Source: Henricia sp. BOLD:AAB3569 | Lineage: Eukaryota; Echinodermata; Asteroidea; Spinulosida; Echinasteridae | Assembly: GCA_037783545.1 (NCBI GenBank) | Contig: JBBELK010000522.1 | Coordinates: 124,001-188,000, forward strand | Direction: 5' to 3' | DNA length: 64,000 bases | Shown here: positions 57,482-64,000 of the stretch, piece after piece | How the letters are laid out: every line of letters starts with the position of its first letter | Position numbering within the stretch: the first letter of the stretch is position 1 | Translations under genes and position numbers: made by a program | The notes under the pieces: generated by a model | What the model was told of the DNA's origin: nothing | The model's input: only the letters and a program-made list of their open reading frames with translations | The model's database searches: none

Positions 57482-59089
57482 CACCCCCAAACCTGTTCTA
57501 CTTTTAATCTTGAATAACCTTGTCATTTTCCAACTTCCTAATTACATGCTCTGAACAGTGGAAACTGGCACTCTAAACTGCTTCAAAAGAGCCTTGTAGC
57601 CTTTCCCTTCTCTGTGGCCATTGACAATAGTTCTCTTTTCTTTGCCATGCTGACCAGAAACTGAGAATGAATGAATCAACTCCCCTCACTTTATACATGT
57701 AGCCTACAAGCAGAGTGCTATTCTATGACATTCTTTGATTTAAATATAATTGAAGAGGTATGTTAATGATTCAAATCTTATGCAAACATGTTAGGATAAC
57801 TGTTGAACAACAAAAAGGAATCACTGGTATGTCGAAAGCAGGTGCATTATCACAAAAAAATTGCCTAAATGCTAAGATTTTTTAATAATAATAATAATGA
57901 TTAGATTTGTATAGCGCACATATCCACCCTGCAGGGTGCTCAAGGCGCTGTTACCATTATTACCGCTGCCATCAGGGAATCACCAGAACCATTTCGCTTC
58001 AACTAGGTGGCTGCTGGTCAGGCGCACAACCCTATCAGCAGTTAGATTGTGGCATTCCCCTTAACAGCTTCCCATATATCGCTTGGGTTGACGAGGCAAC
58101 TGGGATTAAGTGCCTTGCCCAGGGACACAGACACGTTGGTCGAAGTGGGCAGTACAGCCAATTTTCATTGGCGTAGGTAACCCGGGACACTAAACTCCTA
58201 CTGGTATCCAATACCATGGAACAAATTATAAGCCTTTATGGTCTTTTGTTTTGAATATTTTTCAGGAATCAGAAAACAAAATATTGAAGAAAATGATGCT
58301 GCCCCCTATAATCACAGGCCACAGTTCATTACTGAAAATTTGTGGTCATATGTGGTAATTTTTGAAGCAGAGAGTGTCGTACCGGTACGTACATTGTAAC
58401 TGGGACACCAAACAATTTGGACCCCTAATTTTGGGAATTACCCATACGTACTGTATGTGTCCAAAAAAAACCTGTCCTACTTTTAATCTTGAATAACCTT
58501 GTCATTTTCCAACTTCCTAATTACATGCTCTGAATGGTAGAAACTGGCACTCTAAACTGCTTCAAAAGAGTCTTGTAGCCTTTCCCTTCTTTGTGGCCAT
58601 TGACAATACATACTATGTACACTTTAACTTTCTCTTTTCTTTACCATGCTGACCAGAAACTGAGAATGAGGGCATTAACTCCCCTCACTTTATAGCCTAC
58701 AAGCAGAGTGCTATTCTATGACTGTAGGCCTATGACATTCTTTGATTTAAATATAATTGAAGAGGTATGTTAATGATTCAAATCTTATGCAAACATGTTA
58801 TGATAACTGTTGAACAACAAAAAGGAATCACTGGTATGTCGAAAGCAGGTGCATTATCACAAAAATATTGCCTAAATGCTAAGATTTTGTAAGGGGTATG
58901 AATAATTTTGAACAGGCACAACAAAGCAAATCTGGACATTACCACTGTTATGCAAACATGTGGTCTTGTGCAAGGCAACTAACTGTCCTAGGATACAGTG
59001 AAAGTTTTTTCACAATAGTTTTTGGGAGCGAGGAAATTAAAAAAAGTTAGATTTTTCAAAGGGTACGAATAATTTTGAGCACAACTACA
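57482..59089 (+). repeat. Direct duplication (~400 bp) separated by a SINE
   Basis: 57482-57881 and 58466-58888 are near-identical (CCAACTTCCTAATTACATGC, GCTTCAAAAGAG, TTGAAGAGGTATGTTAATGA, ATTGCCTAAATGCTAAGATT). The first copy runs into a SINE tail; the second continues to GGGTACGAATAATTTTGAGC. The shared start, CTACTTTTAATCTTGAATAA, matches the ends of the 43.5-44.7 kb foldback. Confidence 0.82.
57882..58150 (-). mobile_element. tRNA-derived SINE, 5'-truncated
   Basis: (AAT)n tail at 57882-57898, ATAGCGCACATATCCACCCT, CTCAAGGCGCTG, then the same body and core (AAGTGCCTTGCCCAGGGACA) as 32610-32953. It breaks off at GAAGTGGGC, before the tRNA head. Confidence 0.82.
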
Positions 59090-59409
59090 TGTATACACCA
59101 TGTATGTAGGGCATGGATTTTCTCTTCTACTAGAGACTATAACTTCTGACTCCATGCCTTGCCAGATGTGCGATTCTGTCAAGTACTTGATAATTTATGA
59201 GATTGCCTATACATGTATATTGTATATGTAGGACAGTTCACAGTCTCTGACTCACTGTCTCATTACTGAGTAATACTAGGGCATGCAATATGATAACACC
59301 TACGGTACATGTACATGTACGGTACACTGTACATGTAGACTGTACTGCAAAGTATTTGATGTTGACTTCAACGTGCCCATTGCCGCCTTGCCTCTGGTCA
59401 ACTTGTGGG

Positions 59410-59480
59410 TCGAGCGAGGGGACGGGTCGGGCGAGGGGACGGGTTGGGCACGGGTCGACGAGGGGATGGGTTGGGCTAGG
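59410..59480 (+). repeat. GGGGACGGGTTGGGC minisatellite
   Basis: Four imperfect copies of a 15-17 bp G-rich unit (GAGGGGACGGGTCGGGC and variants). Confidence 0.7.
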
Positions 59481-59755
59481 TCAATCCAATAGGGGACGAC
59501 CCCGTTAGGGGCGAGTTGGTGAACAAGTTGATTAGGAGAGACTTGGCCAAGAGAAGGTTGGCAACACGTCACATTGGGCAAAAAGTGCACTGGACCATAA
59601 AATGCAGATATATACGTACGTACATGTACATGTACCGTACATACATGTTTAAAATCCACTTTTAAAAGTAAAATTTGTTAATGACAAGTGTATCCGTACA
59701 CAAGTTTTTAAAAAGTTTGATGAGCTGTATAACCCCATACACCTACTGGTGGACC

Positions 59756-59830
59756 TACATGTACATGTACAATGTACATGTACTTGTACATGTACATGTA
59801 CATGTACTGTACGTACATGTACATGTACCA
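59756..59830. repeat. TACATG microsatellite
   Basis: Nearly uninterrupted ACATGT repeats, self-complementary throughout. It is the densest of many TACATGTA clusters between 59.0 and 61.3 kb. Confidence 0.88.
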
Positions 59831-60649
59831 TGAAAATGCACTCAAACATGTCTACACATGTACATTGTACATATGTACAATCAGAATGTAGCCTGGTACT
59901 GGTACATGTATGGTACCAGGTTCAATGCAATCACCAATTGGATTATTCATCAATTAAAGGGCAATTCCAACCTTCATTCAGCCCACACATTCCCTGGGGG
60001 CCTCTCCCTGCCAGCTCATGGTGAAGGAATTTCATTATGAACAAACTTTGATAGGACAGTACACAAAGATAATGATGCTCTGCATGATAGCATAACATAC
60101 ATGTATGCTAATTAAATTACATCATACAGTAAGGGTGTACATACTCAGCAATCCATCACAAAATCATTCACTGTACATGTACAGTGTACTTTACTGGTAC
60201 ATACATGTACATGTATGTAAACCTGCATTTAGCAAAGATATGGCAGCCTGTGTTATGTCTGACATTGAAAGACATGGTGAAATCAAAACCATGTCTGACA
60301 AAATTATGTTGGGCCAGATCATACGGCAGAGCAAACAAACAAAATGAAATGTCCAACAAAAACAGACGGCAATACCCAACAAAACAACATTTAAGTTAAA
60401 AAACGTACATGTATGATTGACAAAAACGTGCAGACATACATGTACCGTATGGGTACATTGTACAGTATTATGTACATTGTACAGCTTGGTTCAAATTGAC
60501 GTAACTGTATAAAGTAAAATGTATACATGTACGTATGTACAGATGTAAGCTGGTTGACCTCTGCTTTGTTCAAACACTTTGTACGTACATGTACAGCTTA
60601 CAATATTTCAGCATAAAGTCCCAATGGGTAATTTCGCAGCCCTTTTAGG

Positions 60650-61094
60650 ACCGTTTACATATGTACACTCGATACGCCTTTGCCGAATCGAACTCCGCAA
60701 TTTCCAAAAATGGGAGTTGAAGCCGGGTAGGTGCTAAACTTGTGTAAATGCACCTTTGGGGTAGGATTGAACCCCGCAATTGTCAAGGTTGCTTGTAGTG
60801 TAAACGCTACCCAAAAACAGATTCGGCAATTTGAGTGTCCTTGGGGTGGTGCCGGCAGTGTAGTACCGGTACGGTAGATTTAATGGATCAATCTGGCACT
60901 AGTGCCGCAACACCCAACAGCTCACGCATGCGCTGCAGTTATACAATCAGTGGTGACATTTGCGGTTTCTGAGGGCGAGTTGAAGCCGAATCGAGGTGTA
61001 GTGTAAACGCAGCAAATGTTCAGTTTTGCAGTCGCAATAAAAATGCTGGGTCTGTATCCACCTTTGCCGGTTCGAGTGTAAACACGGTGTTTGT
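60650..61094 (-). mobile_element. TTTACACTCGA-ended element, family K, copy 2
   Basis: Inverted relative to 52061-52555: CGAATCGAACTCCGCAATTT, AAGCCGGGTAGG, GGATTGAACCCCGCAATTGT, TTTGAGTGTCCTTGGGG, then CGAGTGTAAACACGGTG at the right end. The most complete copy. Confidence 0.78.
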
Positions 61095-61950
61095 GGTGGT
61101 GGATAATGTAATTTTTTCAGCTTTTTGTAAAAACATTTGCGTTCTGATGTCCGGACAACTCCCCTGTCTACTTGTAGAAATGTCATCAGACGTACTGTAC
61201 CGGTACATACAGCCTGTCAGACATATACTGTACTGTACATGTAATGTAACAAGCTTAGAAAAAGAAAAAATTATACAGTGCTAGAGTCATTTCTGAAATC
61301 TCATCAATAATCTCATAAATAATATTTATCTGGCACAACAAGCATTCTCAATATAGCACTGTTTTGACAGGTTCCACATCTCCCAAATTCTTTCCAAGCT
61401 CAAAGCAAAATAAACAGTGTGTGAGACATGTGAGACGGCAACAAATTGTATGCAATGATGCGAGAGCTCACTTACAATTCAGATTTCACATAATGCACAT
61501 TCACCAACATTTATGTCGACGACTTTTTATTAAGGAAATGGAGTACCCAACATGGACTTGTATGTAAAGCAGTATCCCGATATTTAATTTTTTACATCTC
61601 ATTATACCGGGTTTTAGGAACTTTAATAATAATAATATCACTTAATGCTGCAAAGGGACGACATGCCGGTAAGACTTTGCCAAACTACCACCGAAATTTC
61701 GGCTAAAAGACATCGATTGGACACCAAGATTCTGTTACCCAAAGGTTCCGAAAATGGTTCCAGACCTAAGAGAGATGGTTCTAGACCTAATAAAAATGGT
61801 TCTCGATTTGAAAAAGATGGATTTTGACCTTAAATTGATTTTGACTTCCAAAATATTGGGCCTACACCAAATTGTCGACCTAATAGAGCGCGTCGTCCTA
61901 ATAGGGCTCTCTACGCAAAAAGTGTCGACCCATTGGTTAAAATAGAGAAA
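61095..61950. other. No gene seen
   Basis: 61745-61830 has four GGTTC-led short repeats (GATGGTTCTAGACCTAAT and variants). No exon supported. Confidence 0.4.
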
Positions 61951-62315
61951 TAATGATATGGATTTATACCGCGCACTTTTCTGGGGAAATCCCGATCAAG
62001 GCGCCTACATTATCACCCTGATCATAGGGCTCCACTAAATCACTCTACCCGGTATACACTGTACCATCTCAGCTCCCTGGGGAGTATAGTGTATAGCCCC
62101 GGCTGCCTTAGGCGCTCAATGGCTAATCAAACACATAAACTTTCCCTGCCTCTCAGGTACCCACTTTGCTCCTGGGTGGAGAGAAGCAATGCATGGCAAA
62201 GTACCTTGCCCAAGGGTACACGCACCATGGATGGACCAGACCGGGATTTGAACCCACTACCTTAGGAACTAACCAAGGTTTTGAATATGATCCACTAGAC
62301 CGCTGGCGCTCCGCC
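61951..62315 (-). mobile_element. tRNA-derived SINE with full head
   Basis: tRNA-like head on the minus strand from 62315 (AGCGCCAGCGGTCTAGTGGA; B-box GGGTTCAAATCCC near 62245), core ACCTTGCCCAAGGGTACA (minus complement) at 62200, body with CTCCTGGGTGGAGAG, and a short decayed tail near 61951. Confidence 0.82.
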
Positions 62316-62732
62316 ACAGTACACCACAGTAATAGCAGCCATGATCCCTGATACCTGTTACTAACAAATTCAATTGATCATTTCAGGAACTTAAAAGCAG
62401 AGCAGGGTTGTATTGACTCAACTCGAGTCCGACTTGAGTCATTATTTTTGACAACTCGATTTGAATCGACACTTATGGTTAAAACGATTCCACTCAAGTC
62501 ACTGCATACAAATGACGCGAGTTGACTTGAACTTCGAAGACTTTAGGCCTAAAGTCCTCTTAAGGCTACAGAGGCCAAGACCAGGGTCAATGAGCTTTGG
62601 CTATCATGACCTTCATACATCATGTACACGTAACTTTCTATCTTGCTTTTTCTAAGGACACAATTTCCTTTGTCATGTTTGTAGGAGAGTTGTGGTTACA
62701 GTAAGAGACAGACCTTGGTTTGAAGAACTATA

Positions 62733-63309
62733 GGCCCCGTTTACACTCGATCCGCAATTTCCAAAAACGCGAGTTAAAGCCGGGTAGGCGATAAGTGTAA
62801 ACGCAAAAGGTGAATTGAAAAAGGCGGATCAGACCCGGGTCTGATTTGCCTTTTTCAAGTCACCTTTGGGGTAGGGTTGAACCCCGCAATTGTCAAGGTC
62901 GCTTGTAGTGTAAACGCTACCCGAATACAGATTCGGTAATTTGAGTGTCCTTGGGGCGGTACCCGCCGTGTGGTAGATTTAATTGACCAATCTGAGCTGT
63001 AGTTACAATTAGTGGTGACTTTTGTGGTTTCTGAAGGCGAGTTGAAGCTGGATCGAGGTGTAGTGTAAACGCTACCCGAATACAGATTCGGTAATTTGAG
63101 TGTCCTTGGGGCGGTACCCGCCGTGTGGTAGATTTAATTGACCAATCTGAGCTGTAGTTACAATTAGTGGTGACTTTTGTGGTTTCTGAAGGCGAGTTGA
63201 AGCTGGATCGAGGTGTAGTGTAAACGTGGCAAATGTTCATTTTTGTGGTCACAATAAAAATACCGGGTCTGTATCGACCTTTGGCGGTGCGAGTATAAAC
63301 ACGGTGTAT
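62733..63309 (-). mobile_element. Family K, copy 3, with an internal exact 155-bp duplication
   Basis: CCCGTTTACACTCGATCCGC at the left, GCGAGTATAAACACGGTG at the right. 62906-63060 and 63061-63215 are identical as far as I can compare. Both start TAGTGTAAACG, which also begins the sequence after the second unit. It lies only ~80 bp into the intron after the acidic exon. Confidence 0.85.
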
Positions 63310-63393
63310 GCTCCCCAAAAATGCAACAGTTGCACAATAATAGAAATCGAAAATAATAGAAAATTTTGATTTTCAATACTTGACCAGCTTACC

Positions 63394-64000
63394 TGAACTT
63401 CGGCAGGTTTCTCAGCCTCTTCTTGATCCCCATCTTCGTCTTCTTGTGCAGAATCAATTATCTCAATGAATGCTGACCTTCCCCTCCCGCTTAGAATATT
63501 CCGTGCCTCTTGGCTTAACTGCAGCTCCAGTTCTCTGGTGTCCATTTCATGATCTTCCAGAATTGGTTCCTTAGAGGAGGTGGATGAAGTTTCATCGTCC
63601 TCATCATTCGTTATTGGAGTTTCTTTGGTCTGCATCGCCATCTCTAGTTTATCCAAGATGTTGATTTGGTCTTCACTTGGACTTTTCTCATCCGAATGTT
63701 TCGACAAAGGGAATGTTCGAGAATCATCAGGTTGAGTATCAGTGTCAGTCCGAGTCGGAAGGATGCTCGAGACCCGTGTAGGGCTCGCTTCGGTCGCCTC
63801 GGTTCTGCCAGCCGATATGGTGACTTCTCGCTCCCCCACAGTGGTGTCTTCTCGCTCCTCCACAGTGTTGTCAGAGGCCTGAGTGCTGTATTCAGATGAC
63901 ATCTCGCTGTCTTCTTCCTCAAACTCCCTGGAATAGCGACGAATGCCAGTCCTCAGCCTGTGCCCCGAGCCAGTCGAGTGTAAATGAGTTGGTTTCTTAG
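63394..64000 (-). CDS. Acidic Ser/Thr-rich exon, partial; probably the upstream exon of the neurabin-like gene
   Basis: An open minus-strand frame that runs off the right edge without a stop and ends at 63394 with CAG followed by the donor GTAAGC (63393..63388). About 202 codons are visible. Translation before the internal Met at 63902 continues in frame (GIRRYSREFEEEDSE), so that Met is not a reliable start. The protein is rich in Glu, Asp, Ser and Thr. It has a short hydrophobic patch (RSAFIEIIDSA) and a final acidic run ending EAEKPAEVQ. No catalytic domain is visible and most of it looks disordered. It ends in phase 0, matching the phase-0 start of the exon at 47810, which is why I place both in one gene across a 15.6 kb intron. 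The neurabin identity of this exon on its own is not shown by its sequence. Confidence 0.6.

Larger units (their letters stand above)
47811..63393 (-). other. Proposed 15.6 kb intron between the two minus-strand exons
   Basis: It is bounded by a GTAAGC donor (minus strand, 63393) and an acceptor ending TAG (47811), both clear by eye. It holds many of the repeats listed here: a TTAA element with a nested element (48.35-49.65 kb), an inverted-terminal element (54.2 kb), a TTAA element (55.2-55.8 kb), a three-level foldback nest (56.2-57.1 kb), two SINEs, and three copies of a TTTACACTCGA-ended family. Further small exons inside it cannot be excluded, because the phases would also permit extra phase-0 exons. 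Confidence 0.45.

Noticed and set aside
62917-63318. 133-residue minus-strand frame with internal duplication
   Set aside because: The duplication is the 155-bp DNA repeat inside a family K element, not a protein repeat.
63249-63393. Extension of the acidic frame beyond EVQ
   Set aside because: A strong donor (GTAAGC) follows EVQ and the downstream residues turn hydrophobic and run into a family K element, so this part is intron.
1-64000. CRISPR arrays, bacterial operons, riboswitches or viral genes
   Set aside because: No regularly spaced direct repeats with unique spacers, no operon-like gene packing, and no recognisable viral protein frames; the DNA is eukaryotic in organisation.

Overview
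This is a stretch of animal (metazoan) nuclear DNA. Its few coding blocks are eukaryotic in style: exons with canonical GT/AG boundaries and a seven-helix receptor. They sit in a large background of non-coding, transposon-derived sequence. A marine invertebrate, perhaps an echinoderm or another invertebrate deuterostome, is my best guess. The reasons are a melanin-concentrating-hormone/somatostatin-type receptor, an L2/CR1-like LINE with several tRNA-headed SINEs, dense foldback elements, and the octamer TACATGTA scattered throughout. The species guess is inference only.

Coding content is low, and all of it is on the minus strand. (1) A complete single-exon class A GPCR lies at 4246..5421. 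(2) A 34-codon internal exon lies at 47709..47810; it carries a KLRFS protein-phosphatase-1 docking motif in a context typical of neurabin/spinophilin. (3) An acidic, Ser/Thr-rich exon runs from 63394 off the right edge and ends in a clear splice donor. Exons 2 and 3 are both phase 0 and on the same strand, so they are probably consecutive exons of one neurabin-like gene separated by a 15.6 kb intron. I could not find the following exon, which should encode the start of the PDZ region, further left.

Layout. 0-3.4 kb: foldback elements and TTAA-flanked elements. 3.4-5.4 kb: minisatellite hairpin, then the GPCR. 5.4-7.8 kb: single-copy-looking upstream flank. 7.8-10.4 kb: an old tandem duplication interrupted by three different insertions. 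11.2-15.2 kb: foldback element, a repeat family with an insertion, and a degenerate tRNA-like sequence. 17-33.6 kb: many short inverted-repeat transposons, several nested. 32.6-42.2 kb: SINEs, two foldbacks built from CAACTG/CAGTTG words, a hAT-like element with a perfect 8-bp target duplication, and a 5'-truncated LINE. 43.5-49.7 kb: nested foldbacks, a ~150 bp tandem repeat, and the phosphatase-docking exon. 52-63.3 kb: intronic repeats, including a three-level nest and an exact 155 bp tandem duplication. 63.4-64 kb: acidic exon.

The clearest biology is a record of transposition. Non-autonomous elements of several types (TTAA-, TA-, TTA- and 8-bp-duplicating) have inserted into one another, often with a related uninterrupted copy elsewhere in the same window to compare with. 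At least five SINEs are present, and some share the 3' tail of the one LINE seen here. I found no CRISPR array, no bacterial-type operon and no convincing new multi-gene system.
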